NCBI GenBank assembly: GCA_020638285.1
Contig: JACKIV010000002.1
Span: 62,001 to 126,000 of the forward strand
Length of the DNA stretch: 64,000 bases
Reading direction: 5' to 3'
From: Rhodospirillales bacterium
GTDB lineage: Bacteria; Pseudomonadota; Alphaproteobacteria; Micavibrionales; Micavibrionaceae
A program made the translations under genes and the position numbers. Positions 7,653 through 16,484 of the stretch are shown piece after piece (positions within the stretch are counted from its first letter, which is position 1; each line of letters starts with the position of its first letter). The notes under the pieces are model-generated. The model made no database searches and had not been told where the DNA came from. It worked only from the letters and a program-made list of their open reading frames with translations.

Positions 7653-8540
7653 ATGCGCCTGCGCCGCCTGCCATTTTTCGTCATCGGGCTTGTCGCCCTG
7701 TCCTGCGCGCTTGCACCTCTTTCCCCGCGGGCAGAAGATGCCTCTCTTCCCATCGTGCAAGATCCCGAATTTTCTCCAAAATCCAGGGAAGCTCCCCCCG
7801 CCCTGATCGCTGAGAAAATGAAGTCCATGGTCGAGAAGGGAAATATGGTCGATACGGTCAAGCCGTATTACGATATTTACCAAAGGCGGCCCGTCTATCT
7901 GGAAGATTATCGTACGCATCGGGATCGTCTGGATGCTCGCCGCGCAGCTTATGCCGCGCCCTTGATTGTGGCGCGGGCGGCGGGGTTGAACGCCTCTGCC
8001 GCCCCTGTGCCTGAAATGGTGTCGGAGACCGCATCGGTGCAAGGGACGGGGGTCATCACTCCCGGAAGTCTGTCGGAAGAGGATGTCCGGTCTTTTGTCA
8101 TGGATCTTAAGGACAAGACAGATCAGGCGATGAAGGCAGGGGATGTCAAGGCGCTCAATAAACTTACGGAGGAGTCCTCTGAGCCCTCCTTCGTCCTGAC
8201 GATGAAAACCGAGTCCTATATGGATGGGAAATTTGCCGGGTCCGGAACGCAGATATTGAATCTCGGACAGATTCTGAAAGGAAATGAAGAGATTCGCAAT
8301 ATGTCGGATATCACTTTCAAGCACGGCATTCTGTCCGTTGAAATTGAGGGCGATGAGGCAACGGTAAAGGATGTGTCTGTCATTCAGTCGCGCGTTAAAA
8401 TTCCTGGCGTGGGGCCTGTTTTCTCAAGAAATTCAATCAAATGCACCGACACCCTGCGCAAACAGTCCGATGGAGCGCTGCTTTATGAACGCAGCATCTG
8501 TGAGCAGCGCGCAGACCTGAACAAGGATCAACCCATTTGA
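7653..8540 (+). CDS. exported hypothetical protein upstream of ctaG
   Basis: 295 residues from ATG 7653, which has the strong Shine-Dalgarno GAGGGGAG at 7638-7645. The N-terminus is a signal peptide (RLRRLPFFVIGLVALSCALA, cleaved near SPRA-ED), so the protein is probably periplasmic. The rest is mixed alpha/beta, with a repeated charged 'EEDVRSFVMDLKDKTDQAMKAGDVKALNKL' region and two C-terminal cysteines (IKCTDTL, SICEQR). No domain is recognised. Its stop codon overlaps the TTG start of ctaG, implying coupled translation and perhaps a link to oxidase assembly, which is inference. The motif TGCTAGAAT at 7607-7615 resembles an extended -10. Confidence 0.7.
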   Translation: MRLRRLPFFVIGLVALSCALAPLSPRAEDASLPIVQDPEFSPKSREAPPALIAEKMKSMVEKGNMVDTVKPYYDIYQRRPVYLEDYRTHRDRLDARRAAYAAPLIVARAAGLNASAAPVPEMVSETASVQGTGVITPGSLSEEDVRSFVMDLKDKTDQAMKAGDVKALNKLTEESSEPSFVLTMKTESYMDGKFAGSGTQILNLGQILKGNEEIRNMSDITFKHGILSVEIEGDEATVKDVSVIQSRVKIPGVGPVFSRNSIKCTDTLRKQSDGALLYERSICEQRADLNKDQPI

Positions 8541-9148
8541 GGCCGGAAGAGGAAGGGCCGCGCGCAGACTCTGACCGTTCCGCTCAGTCGAATCGGCGTG
8601 TCCTGATCGGGGTGGTTCTGGCTGTGGCGGGGATGTTCGGTCTGTCTTTTGCCGCCGTTCCGCTTTACGGGCTGTTCTGCCGGGTTACGGGCTATGGCGG
8701 AACAACGCAGGTTTCTGCCAAGGCGCCGGATGTGGCCAGAATTTTGCCCCGCACCGTCACAATTTTGTTCGATGCGGGCACATCCCGGGATATGCCATGG
8801 GATTTTCGTCCTGAACAGCGCTCCGTTACAGTTCATCTGGGCGAACAGGCTCTGGTTTCGTACCATGCTGAAAACAGGGCAGATCGACAGATTACGGGAA
8901 CTGCGATTTACAATGTGACGCCCCTTAAGGCCGGAGTCTATTTCCACAAAATCGAGTGCTTTTGCTTCGGGGAGCAGGCATTGGCAGCAAGGCAGAGCGT
9001 CTCAATGCCGGTGTTATTCTATGTTGACCCGGCGATGGATGCGGATCCCGACATGGAGGATGTGGACACCATTACGCTGTCTTATACTTTTTTCGAAGCG
9101 GACTCACCAGCACTTGAGAAAGCCCTCGAACGGTTCTACAATCAATGA
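8537..9148 (+). CDS. ctaG: cytochrome c oxidase assembly protein CtaG/Cox11
   Basis: Delivers copper to the CuB site of cytochrome oxidase subunit I. Residues about 20-42 form one membrane anchor followed by 'VPLYGLFCRVTGYGGTT', diagnostic of Cox11. The periplasmic domain has 'MPWDFRPEQ' and the copper motif CFCFGEQ (Cys141, Cys143), where most homologues have CFCFTEQ, a Thr-to-Gly change. It is 203 residues. The start is a TTG that overlaps the previous gene's TGA; the only other candidate, GTG at 8599, would remove part of the anchor. Confidence 0.92.
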   Translation: MRPEEEGPRADSDRSAQSNRRVLIGVVLAVAGMFGLSFAAVPLYGLFCRVTGYGGTTQVSAKAPDVARILPRTVTILFDAGTSRDMPWDFRPEQRSVTVHLGEQALVSYHAENRADRQITGTAIYNVTPLKAGVYFHKIECFCFGEQALAARQSVSMPVLFYVDPAMDADPDMEDVDTITLSYTFFEADSPALEKALERFYNQ

Positions 9149-9202
9149 TCTTTTGCGCAAAGTCCGCGCCGCCCGAAACGAGTCTTGGTCAGGAACGATC
9201 TC

Positions 9203-10090
9203 ATGAGCGAAAATATCGAATACGGCACGACCGGAAAACCCCATCCGTTCCATATCGTACGGCCCAGTCCCTGGCCTCTGGCCGGGGCCTTTGCGGGCGG
9301 TTTGCTGGCGGTGGGGCTTGTGGCCTATATGCACGGCGCGCAGATCGGCGGAGTGGATGTGGGGCTCAAGGGCGTGGCTCTGGGGGTTTTGAGCATTCTG
9401 GCCGTCATGTTTTTCTGGTGGCGGGACGTGGTGCGCGAATCGGTGGTGGAGCGGGTTCACACTCCGGACACCGAACGGGGCCTGCGCATGGGAATGGCGT
9501 TGTTCATTGCCTCGGAAGTGATGTTCTTCGTCGCGTTCTTCTGGGCATTTTTTGATTCCAGCATCTTCGTCGGAGATACGAATCAGTATCTGCGGCTTGA
9601 GTATAGCGGCGGGACGTGGCCCCCGGCGCGGATCGAAGATGTGGTCCCGCCCTTTGGCCTGCCGTTTTTGATGACCATGATTCTGCTGCTCTCTGGGTGC
9701 ACCGTCACATGGGCGCATCACGCGGTCCGCGAAGGGAAGAATTCGGATGTTATCAAGGCTATCGGTCTGACCGCCGCGCTTGGATTTATTTTCCTTTGTT
9801 TTCAAGCATATGAATACGCCCATGCTCTGAAACATTTTGGGTTCAAGGACGGCGCTTATCCGTCAACTTTCTATATGGCGACGGGATTCCACGGGTTTCA
9901 CGTTTTTATCGGGTCCGTGTTTCTGGTCGTGTGCTGGGTCCGGGCGATAAAGGGGCAGTTTACCCCCGATCGTCATTTTGGGCTGGAGGCGGCGGCATGG
10001 TACTGGCACTTTGTGGACGTGGTGTGGTTGTTCCTGTTCGTCGCGATCTACTGGTGGGGCAATGGAATCGGGATTCAGGCGGCGCAGTAG
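9203..10090 (+). CDS. ctaE: cytochrome c oxidase subunit III
   Basis: Integral membrane subunit of aa3-type oxidase. Seven hydrophobic segments are visible. Motifs are 'HPFHIVRPSPWPL' at the start, 'GLRMGMALFIASEVMFFVAFFWAFF' (with the conserved acidic residue of helix III), 'WPP.RIEDV.PFGLPF', 'THHAVREG'-type loop 'WAHHAVREGK', 'FYMATGFHGFHVFIG' and the final 'WYWHFVDVVWLFLF'. It is 295 residues from ATG 9203, with Shine-Dalgarno AGGA at 9190. Subunit II is 50 kb away at 59342, and subunit I was not seen in the window. Confidence 0.95.
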   Translation: MSENIEYGTTGKPHPFHIVRPSPWPLAGAFAGGLLAVGLVAYMHGAQIGGVDVGLKGVALGVLSILAVMFFWWRDVVRESVVERVHTPDTERGLRMGMALFIASEVMFFVAFFWAFFDSSIFVGDTNQYLRLEYSGGTWPPARIEDVVPPFGLPFLMTMILLLSGCTVTWAHHAVREGKNSDVIKAIGLTAALGFIFLCFQAYEYAHALKHFGFKDGAYPSTFYMATGFHGFHVFIGSVFLVVCWVRAIKGQFTPDRHFGLEAAAWYWHFVDVVWLFLFVAIYWWGNGIGIQAAQ

Positions 10091-10110
10091 GGAGCATCAG
10101 GAAACGCCAA

Positions 10111-10139
10111 TTGACATATTGCAATCTTTGTGTTAGAAA
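10111..10139 (+). promoter_or_regulatory. sigma70-type promoter downstream of ctaE
   Basis: TTGACA (10111-10116), a 17-base spacer, then TAGAAA (10134-10139). It sits 33 bases before the start of the next gene (10172), giving the small membrane protein and DUF983 gene their own promoter. Confidence 0.65.
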
Positions 10140-10171
10140 CCCTTTTGTTCAAAAAAAAGGGGGCGGTTTCC

Positions 10172-10540
10172 ATGGATAATAACAGGGTCACGGGGCTTGT
10201 TTCTATCTTCAACGGCAATGTGTCCATGGGCGCAAGCGCGTTTATCGCGTTCCGGATGTTTCAGGATTTGTACTCCGGCGGCGGTTTGGCCGGGGCGATT
10301 CCTCCTTTGGTTATGGGAGCGCTTCTTTATTCCGTGGGGCATGCTCAAAAGATTTTCGGTGTTGACCTTGTTCATCGCCGGGAGGATGATTTCTCTCCCC
10401 CCGATCCCATGATAAAAGACGCGCCGGTTCTGGGGCGTTTCTTTTATCGTCTCGCCGAACGGGAGATTGAAAAGACAGAGCGGGAGTGGCAATCGCGGAA
10501 AGATGCTGAAAAATCAAATCGTTCTGGGCCTTCGTTGTAA
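10172..10540 (+). CDS. small hypothetical membrane protein
   Basis: 122 residues from ATG 10172, preceded by the purine-rich AAAGGGGGCGG. There are two weak hydrophobic stretches: 'VSMGASAFIAFRMF' and 'LAGAIPPLVMGALLYSVGHA'. A charged cytoplasmic-looking tail follows ('FYRLAEREIEKTEREWQSRK'). No family is recognised. It lies between ctaE and the DUF983 gene and overlaps the latter by 38 bases, so it probably belongs to the oxidase neighbourhood, though no function is assigned. Confidence 0.55.
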   Translation: MDNNRVTGLVSIFNGNVSMGASAFIAFRMFQDLYSGGGLAGAIPPLVMGALLYSVGHAQKIFGVDLVHRREDDFSPPDPMIKDAPVLGRFFYRLAEREIEKTEREWQSRKDAEKSNRSGPSL

Positions 10541-10856
10541 ATGTCCCCGGTGCGGGCAGGGGGATCTGTATGAATCTCGCTGGAGTCTGGCGGTGCGGCG
10601 CACGTGTCCGGATTGTGGATTGGACCTGACGCAGGCGGACAGCGCCGATGGTCCGGCAGTATTTCTGATTTTTGTTCTGGGGGCGTCTTTGGTGCCTCTG
10701 GCCCTGATTTTCGAGACGGTTTTTGCACCGCCGCTGTGGGTTCATGCTGTGCTCTGGGGCGCTGTCGCGCTCGGGTTTACGATCGGGTCGTTGCGACCGC
10801 TCAAGGCGTTTGTTGTGGCTCTGCAATACAAACACCGCCCGTGGGATGGCGCATAA
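10503..10856 (+). CDS. DUF983 family membrane protein
   Basis: 117 residues from ATG 10503. It starts with 'GLRCKCPRCGQGDLYES' and 'CPDCGLDLTQADSADGPAVF', two CxxC zinc-ribbon-like pairs and the DUF983 signature. Two membrane helices follow ('FLIFVLGASLVPLALIF' and 'AVLWGAVALGFTIGSLRPLK'). DUF983 genes commonly follow ctaE in alphaproteobacteria, as here. The biochemical role is unknown. A TTG at 10467 in frame is less likely because it extends beyond the normal family N-terminus. Confidence 0.85.
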   Translation: MLKNQIVLGLRCKCPRCGQGDLYESRWSLAVRRTCPDCGLDLTQADSADGPAVFLIFVLGASLVPLALIFETVFAPPLWVHAVLWGAVALGFTIGSLRPLKAFVVALQYKHRPWDGA

Positions 10857-10915
10857 TCCATAATGCCATCTGGTGCGTATAGCCAAACCCGTCCGAATCT
10901 GTTTTGATGCCACCG

Positions 10916-11701
10916 ATGAGGATCATGACATGGAATATCAATTCAGTGCGGCTGCGCCTGCCTTTGCTGCTGGAGGTCATGACGGCGCAGGCACCGGATA
11001 TCGTGTGCCTTCAGGAAACCAAATGCCCGGATGAGGTCTTCCCGCGCGCGGAAATCGTGGCGGCGGGATATCCCTATATCCATATTCACGGCATGAAATC
11101 CTATAATGGTGTGGCTATTGTATCTAAAATACCCATGAGTCCGTGTGAAATACACCATCGGGCAGGGCGGGAGGACTGCCGCCATATCGTGGCGGGTTTT
11201 CCCGGCTTTGAATTGCATAATCTTTATATTCCGGCGGGAGGAGATCTTCCAGACCCTGATCTGAACGATAAATTTGCCCATAAACTGCGCTTTCTGGATG
11301 AAATGGCAGAATGGTTTTCGGAAAACAGGCAGCCTGATACGCCCATGATCGCCGTGGGGGATTTTAACGTCGCGCCGCTCGAAAACGATGTGTGGTCTCA
11401 TAGACAACTTTTGAATGTCGTCTCGCATACCCCGGTCGAGGTCGAAAAACTGGAGGCCATGCAGGATTCTGTGGACTGGGTCGATGCCGTCCGCCACTTC
11501 GTGCCGCCAGAGGAAAAATGCTATACGTGGTGGTCTTATCGAAACCGGGACTGGCGCGCCTCGAACCGGGGACGGCGGCTGGACCACATCTGGATAACTC
11601 CGCCTCTTTTGCCCGCCCTGAAAGAATACAGGATTCTGGATGGCCTGCGTGACGCCGAAAAGGCCAGCGATCACGTCCCGCTTCTCATTGATATTATGTA
11701 A
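10916..11701 (+). CDS. xth: exodeoxyribonuclease III
   Basis: AP endonuclease and 3'-5' exonuclease of base-excision repair, in the Mg-dependent endonuclease/exonuclease/phosphatase fold. Motifs in order are MRIMTWNINSVR (Asn metal region), 'VCLQETKCPD' (catalytic Glu), 'YNGVAIVSK', 'MIAVGDFNVAP' (Asp/Asn), 'TWWSYRNRDWRASNRGRRLDHIW' and 'ASDHVPLLIDI' (catalytic His). It is 261 residues from ATG 10916; in-frame ATG 10907 is possible but adds only MPP. There is no obvious operon partner. Confidence 0.93.
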   Translation: MRIMTWNINSVRLRLPLLLEVMTAQAPDIVCLQETKCPDEVFPRAEIVAAGYPYIHIHGMKSYNGVAIVSKIPMSPCEIHHRAGREDCRHIVAGFPGFELHNLYIPAGGDLPDPDLNDKFAHKLRFLDEMAEWFSENRQPDTPMIAVGDFNVAPLENDVWSHRQLLNVVSHTPVEVEKLEAMQDSVDWVDAVRHFVPPEEKCYTWWSYRNRDWRASNRGRRLDHIWITPPLLPALKEYRILDGLRDAEKASDHVPLLIDIM

Positions 11702-11798
11702 TATTAAGGCGATCTTAACCCTGTTCTTCCATAGTGCAAAAAGGGGTCGTCCGTTTGAGGCGAGCCCTTGATGTGGTTTGGAAAAGAACGGACGATCC

Positions 11799-14426
11799 AT
11801 GACATCCGGGAAAACGGACGGGTCCGAAGATACGCAGCAGATCATCCGCTCTCCGTTTGTGCGCGGCAGGGGCGGGGTGACGCTTGCCCAGATGCTTGTT
11901 TTCGTAAATGGGCTTGTGATTACGCTCGCCGCGTTTTTTATTCTGGGGCTGTTCATTCACGGGATTTTGGCCGGGGATCGCGCCTCTTTGGAACATGCGG
12001 CCTCGTCCGAAATTGTGGGCCGGATTCGCAGCGTTGAGCGCGCCGTCAATCTGGCCGCCGCCCTTATCGTTGAAAGAACGGATGTGTCAGATAGCGGCGG
12101 GAAAATCGCCGAAGAAGCCTTGAAAATCATCGAAAACGGGGCTCTTTCGAAAGGTGGAGCGTTTTCCGTGTTTCGTCTTCAGGCTGATGAAAGCGGAAAA
12201 TGGAAGGTGACGCCGATTTTTCCTAAAACTCTGTCCGGAGAGATGCGTAAATTATTACCCCTTTATGGAGACTGGGCGCACCGGGCCGATGTGTTTTTTC
12301 CACTTCGTTCCGTGTCTTTTTTCTCGCAAGGCCCAAATTTCGGGGTCTTGCGGGCAATGGAAAGCGGGAAAGGTTATGTTCTGGGAACGGCGAATGTTGA
12401 TGTCTGGCGGGATGAAGCCTTAAGAGAAAACGGTTCTTCGCCCTATGACGCCAGTCTGGCCGAAGGGCTTTCCGGTCGCGTTCTGTTTGATCCAACTCCG
12501 AACGATGCGCCGCGGGCAAAGGAAATGACTGTTCGAATCGGGGATCAAATCTTGCGGATCGGGATTGAGATTCGTAAATCCCCGCAGGCCGATGTGCTGG
12601 AAAAAATCCCCAGCCTGATTTTGATTTTCGGTCTGACCCTGACCTTTATCGGTACGCTTTATGTGCGCAGCACACAAAGTCAGTCCGGACGTCTGGTTTT
12701 GATGAATACGATTTTGTCGCGTAAAAACGAAGAATTGAACGCCGAGATCTCTCATCGGGAAAGACTCAACGAAACCATCCGGCGGGCCGAGCGGGAAAAC
12801 CGCGCCATCATCGATTCCGTCAGCGACATCATTTTTGAAACCAGCACCGAAGGTGACATCCTGTTCCTGAACGAGGCATGGGTCAGGGTGACCGGGTTCG
12901 AGCCGGATATGTCCATCGGGCGTAATCTGTTTGACATGCTTCATCCACAGGATCAGGAAGAACAGCGCGCTGCGTTTCGCAAGATGGTCCGGGGACGCAA
13001 GCCAGGGGGCAGTCGGTCCTTTGCCCGCCTGCGCGCGGCGGACGGGACGTTTCGCGCGGTGGAACTGGCTCTGTCGATGATGCGTCAGGATGAAACGGGC
13101 ACCACGCGCGTCATCGGGACCATCACGGATGTTGAGGATCGACGGCGGGCCGAGCGGGCTTTGGTCGAGGCGGAGAAAAAATATCGCGCCATCGTCGAAA
13201 ACGCCGCCGGAGGGATTTATCAGGTCACGCCCGAAGGGTTGTATTTGAGCGCCAACCCGGCATTGGCCCGCATTCTGGGTTATGCCGCGCCCGAAGATGT
13301 CTTGCGCGATGTGCATAACGCAAACCGTCAGGTTTACGCCGATCCCAAAAACCGAGCCGACTTTCTGCGCGTTTTGTCCTTGGACGAAGGGACGCATACC
13401 ACCGAATCCGAAATTTTGCGCGCAGACGGCGCACGGGTCTGGGTCCGGGAACATGCGCGCGCGGTGCGTGACGAATCCGGCCATGTGGTCTATGTCGAAG
13501 GCAGCATGGAAGATATTACGCAGAGCAAGGAGGCCGAAGAAGGATTGCGTCTGGCCAAAATGCAATCCGATCTGGCGAACCGGGCCAAGTCTGAATTTCT
13601 GGCCAATATGAGTCATGAACTGCGCACGCCGCTCAACCACATCATCGGTTTTTCCGAGATCATGAAAAATGAGGTATTCGGTCCTCTGGGCCAGCAGGCG
13701 TACTGGGAATATGTCCGTGAAATTCACGACAGCGGAAAGAGACTCTTGAGTGTCATCAACCAGATTCTCGATATCTCCCGCATCGAGGCGGGCGAGCGTC
13801 AGATCAACGAAGGGATCGTCGATCTTGAGAGACTCGTGGCCGAGTGTGTGGCGATGCTTGACGCGCGTGCGATAAGCGGCCTTCTCACTGTGACGAACGA
13901 GGTCGGTGAAACAACGCCGCGTTTGATCGGTGAAGAAGTCTCTATTCGCCAGTCCTTGATGAACCTGATCTCCAACGCCATCAAATTTACGCCGCCCGGG
14001 GGGCAGATTACACTAAGCTGCGTTGTTGATCCGGGGGGGCAACTGCGCCTGTCGGTCACAGATACGGGCGTGGGGATGGACGAAGCTGAAATTGCGCGCG
14101 CCTTGTCTCCTTTCGGTGTTGTGGATTCTGCCGGGAACCGGGCTTCAAGCGGGGCGGGGCTTGGCCTGACCCTGGCCTTGTCCCTGATGCGGCTTCATGG
14201 TGGACGGATTGATATGGAGTCGCGCAAAGGGGAAGGCACGACGGCCAGTCTTGTTTTCCCGGCCAAGCGTGTTGCTGCGCGCGATCCCGGGGCGTCACGG
14301 TCTGCTCCGATTGCAGAGTCGACAAAAGAAGCTGTCAAACGGGTTTCTTCTGTGCGGGATCGTGGCCGGATCAAAGCGGCTCCTGATCCACAAGATCCGC
14401 TGCATAAGTCCGATCCGTCTTCATAA
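11799..14426 (+). CDS. PAS-domain sensor histidine kinase
   Basis: 875 residues. Order: a membrane helix (about 30-60, 'MLVFVNGLVITLAAFFILG'), an extracytoplasmic sensor region, a second helix near 270-285 ('IPSLILIFGLTLTFIGTLY'), and two PAS/PAC repeats (about 325-445 and 455-580, with 'VIGTITDVEDRRRAE' and 'VYVEGSMEDITQSKEAE'). Then comes HisKA 'FLANMSHELRTPLNHI', with the phospho-accepting His near residue 606, and a HATPase_c domain (N-box 'SLMNLISNAIKFT', 'DTGVGMD', 'GAGLGLTLALSLM'). A Ser/Arg/Lys-rich tail ends the protein. No response regulator is adjacent, so its partner is unknown. The start is ATG 11799; a TTG 21 bases upstream is in frame. Confidence 0.9.
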   Translation: MTSGKTDGSEDTQQIIRSPFVRGRGGVTLAQMLVFVNGLVITLAAFFILGLFIHGILAGDRASLEHAASSEIVGRIRSVERAVNLAAALIVERTDVSDSGGKIAEEALKIIENGALSKGGAFSVFRLQADESGKWKVTPIFPKTLSGEMRKLLPLYGDWAHRADVFFPLRSVSFFSQGPNFGVLRAMESGKGYVLGTANVDVWRDEALRENGSSPYDASLAEGLSGRVLFDPTPNDAPRAKEMTVRIGDQILRIGIEIRKSPQADVLEKIPSLILIFGLTLTFIGTLYVRSTQSQSGRLVLMNTILSRKNEELNAEISHRERLNETIRRAERENRAIIDSVSDIIFETSTEGDILFLNEAWVRVTGFEPDMSIGRNLFDMLHPQDQEEQRAAFRKMVRGRKPGGSRSFARLRAADGTFRAVELALSMMRQDETGTTRVIGTITDVEDRRRAERALVEAEKKYRAIVENAAGGIYQVTPEGLYLSANPALARILGYAAPEDVLRDVHNANRQVYADPKNRADFLRVLSLDEGTHTTESEILRADGARVWVREHARAVRDESGHVVYVEGSMEDITQSKEAEEGLRLAKMQSDLANRAKSEFLANMSHELRTPLNHIIGFSEIMKNEVFGPLGQQAYWEYVREIHDSGKRLLSVINQILDISRIEAGERQINEGIVDLERLVAECVAMLDARAISGLLTVTNEVGETTPRLIGEEVSIRQSLMNLISNAIKFTPPGGQITLSCVVDPGGQLRLSVTDTGVGMDEAEIARALSPFGVVDSAGNRASSGAGLGLTLALSLMRLHGGRIDMESRKGEGTTASLVFPAKRVAARDPGASRSAPIAESTKEAVKRVSSVRDRGRIKAAPDPQDPLHKSDPSS

Positions 14427-14955
14427 CCGTTGCCGCCGTTTCATAGTCGAATCCGGCTCGGGCCAGTGCCGCCAGAGATTTCTCCGGTGTCCGTCCGCCA
14501 GTTTCCGGCGCAAACGGGCCGATCTTTTTCCTCCGGGCAAAGCGCAGGGCACGCAGAAAATCATCGTTTCCGGAACGGTTCTCCTGCGTGGCGCAGACCT
14601 GTTCGATCAGATCGGATGAGATTCCCTTCAGACGCATTTTCTGCGCCGCCGTTCGGGCTGCAACGCCCTTGCGTGCAAAGGACGCATAAAGCCCCCTGGC
14701 ATAGGCGAGATCGTCAATATATCCGGCGGCGCACAGAGATTCAATGATTGGTGAAACCAGCGGCATATAGGTCTGTGGATCAGAGTCCGGGACGCAGCGG
14801 CAATAGCGCATGATCCTGCGCTCCAGAACCTGCCGCACCCGCGCGGCGCTTGCCGGAAACCGCTCCAGATAAAACAGCGCGGCATTGCGCAGGGACTCCG
14901 CCGTTGGCTCTTTGGGGGGCTTGGTCGATGTCCTGCGGGTAGACAGAAAGGGCAT
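14371..14955 (-). CDS. recX: RecX family regulatory protein
   Basis: RecX modulates RecA filament growth. The protein has the three-helix repeat pattern: 'AALFYLERFPASAARVRQVLERRI', 'LCAAGYIDDLAYARGLYASFARKGVAARTAAQKMRLKGIS', and a final 'SLAALARAGFDYETAATVM'. It is 194 residues from ATG 14955, which has Shine-Dalgarno AAGGACC. The frame stays open to 15105, but that stretch is AT-rich and looks non-coding. No recA is nearby. It ends just after and convergent with the histidine kinase (overlap 14371-14426). Confidence 0.85.
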   Translation of the reverse strand: MPFLSTRRTSTKPPKEPTAESLRNAALFYLERFPASAARVRQVLERRIMRYCRCVPDSDPQTYMPLVSPIIESLCAAGYIDDLAYARGLYASFARKGVAARTAAQKMRLKGISSDLIEQVCATQENRSGNDDFLRALRFARRKKIGPFAPETGGRTPEKSLAALARAGFDYETAATVMKTDRTYAADLVDQEPL

Positions 14956-15056
14956 GAGGTCCTTTATAAACACTTTCGTTGTTTCTTTAAAATACCTTTG
15001 TGGGTGGTATAACAATGCAATCCAGCATCTTAAAGTTTCTCTTGGAGAAGCATAAA

Positions 15057-15839
15057 TTAGCTGAGGATTTGTAAAATCAACAGGATTGATATTATAAGAA
15101 GCCATCTGTTTATTGTTTTCATTGGGTCTTTTTTATTGTTATAAGTTTTGTATTCAATTTTCTCTACAGGGTTTTGAATTAGACTCGATACATTGATTGA
15201 TACAAGAAATGCTTCTGAATATTCTTCCAAGAGTAAATTATCACCATATATCTCGCAACTAAAAGAGGCCACCTCGACAATTATGCTTACCTCGGGAGAT
15301 GGAATTTGATTAAGATCATTTATTAGCTTATCCATTTGCGATGTAGGAACCATACATTCTATAACGGTTTTAAGCGTTTCCGTGCCGTAATATAGTGTTC
15401 CGTAATATGCGCTGTTGGGGTGGGGCTCTCCTCGCTGTGGCTCATCCTCGCATTCGTTGATATCAACATAGATGCCCTCCGACAGCTTTATATGTTTGTG
15501 AAGGGCTGAATCTTCAGACTCTTTAACTAGCCCGTATAAGTTATTATCAAATTTAAAGCATTTGCCACGAACCTTTCGTGACCTGCTTGCATCTCGCTTT
15601 ATGTATTTGAATATGCTTTCTTTCAACTCAGATTTTTTATCGATGTTTTTTATTGTGTGTGCGAAATGATCAATTTTATTGACCGTGAATTTTGACTCTA
15701 TCAGTACCTGAGATAATTTAATGTCCAGAGCATTAAGCCCTTTTCGCCATTCGCGCACTCCGCCACCTTCCTTGGGAGGCACGTTCTCTATGAGAGTATA
15801 GTCATCAATCTTTTTGATGAGCGTTTTTTCCAAGATCAT
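15057..15839 (-). CDS. low-GC orphan gene, predicted C-tail-anchored protein
   Basis: 260 residues, with an excellent Shine-Dalgarno (TAGGAGGCAAT) before the ATG. Composition differs sharply from the neighbours: 15121-15240 has 33 G/C of 120 bases. The sequence is Lys/Ile/Ser/Glu rich, contains 'YYGTLYYGTETLKTVIECMVP', 'EVSIIVEVASFSCEIYGDNLLLEEYSE' and ends in a basic turn plus a hydrophobic tail ('INRWLLIISILLILQILS') suggesting a single C-terminal membrane anchor. No family is recognised. Composition suggests recent acquisition. The 3' end reaches to about 100 bases from recX. Confidence 0.65.
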   Translation of the reverse strand: MILEKTLIKKIDDYTLIENVPPKEGGGVREWRKGLNALDIKLSQVLIESKFTVNKIDHFAHTIKNIDKKSELKESIFKYIKRDASRSRKVRGKCFKFDNNLYGLVKESEDSALHKHIKLSEGIYVDINECEDEPQRGEPHPNSAYYGTLYYGTETLKTVIECMVPTSQMDKLINDLNQIPSPEVSIIVEVASFSCEIYGDNLLLEEYSEAFLVSINVSSLIQNPVEKIEYKTYNNKKDPMKTINRWLLIISILLILQILS

Positions 15840-15902
15840 ATTGCCTCCTAGATACTGTAGTACTGGAGAAGTCTCGTTTTTTCATTCCCGAGACGAGGTG
15901 TC

Positions 15903-16484
15903 CTATCCCGAAGATTCTTCCAGCGCTTCGCAAAACATATGGCCGAGGGTGATATGCATTTCCTGAATACGGCCCGTGATATCCGACGGAACGATCAGAG
16001 GAATGTCGCACAGCGGGGCCATGGCCCCGCCGCCCTTTCCCAGCAAACCAACCGTCACCATTTTTCCGGCGCGGGCGGTCTTCAGGGCTGCCAGACAATT
16101 GGGGCTTGCGCCCGAGGTGCTGATTCCCACGACCATGTCTCCGGGCCGACCCAACGCTTCAATCTGGCGGGAGAAAACCTGATCGAACCCCAGATCGTTT
16201 CCAATGGCGGTCAGGGCCGAGCTGTCGGTTGTCAGAGCCATTGCGGCCATGGCCGGGCGATTGCGCGCATAACGCACCGTTAATTCTGTCGCCAGATGTT
16301 GGGCATCTGCTGCGCTTCCCCCGTTTCCGAAAAAGAAAATCCGTCCGTTTCCGGCCAGAGTTTTCCGGGCGGATTCCACCCATTGCGCAAAAGGCGTGCG
16401 GAGAGTCCCGAATGTTCCGCGCAGCGCGTCCAGATGCCCGGTCTGTGTCCGGGTCCAGAGGGATTCGATGTCTTGCATGCTCAT
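15903..16484 (-). CDS. gmhA: phosphoheptose isomerase (sedoheptulose-7-phosphate isomerase)
   Basis: First step of ADP-heptose synthesis for the lipopolysaccharide core. SIS-domain signatures are visible: 'GRIFFFGNGGSAADAQHLATELTVRYARNRPA' (sugar-phosphate loop), 'GNDLGFDQVFSRQIEALGRPGDMVVGISTSGASPNCLAAL', and 'EMHITLGHMFCEALE' near the C-terminus (catalytic His region). It is 193 residues, matching the family. Its ATG overlaps the stop of the upstream lipoprotein gene (ATGA at 16481-16484), suggesting one transcript; no other heptose genes are nearby. Confidence 0.93.
   Translation of the reverse strand: MSMQDIESLWTRTQTGHLDALRGTFGTLRTPFAQWVESARKTLAGNGRIFFFGNGGSAADAQHLATELTVRYARNRPAMAAMALTTDSSALTAIGNDLGFDQVFSRQIEALGRPGDMVVGISTSGASPNCLAALKTARAGKMVTVGLLGKGGGAMAPLCDIPLIVPSDITGRIQEMHITLGHMFCEALEESSG

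Noticed and set aside
12420..13727. 435-codon minus-strand frame inside the histidine kinase
   Set aside because: The histidine kinase has full PAS, HisKA and HATPase motifs; the antisense product has no domain.
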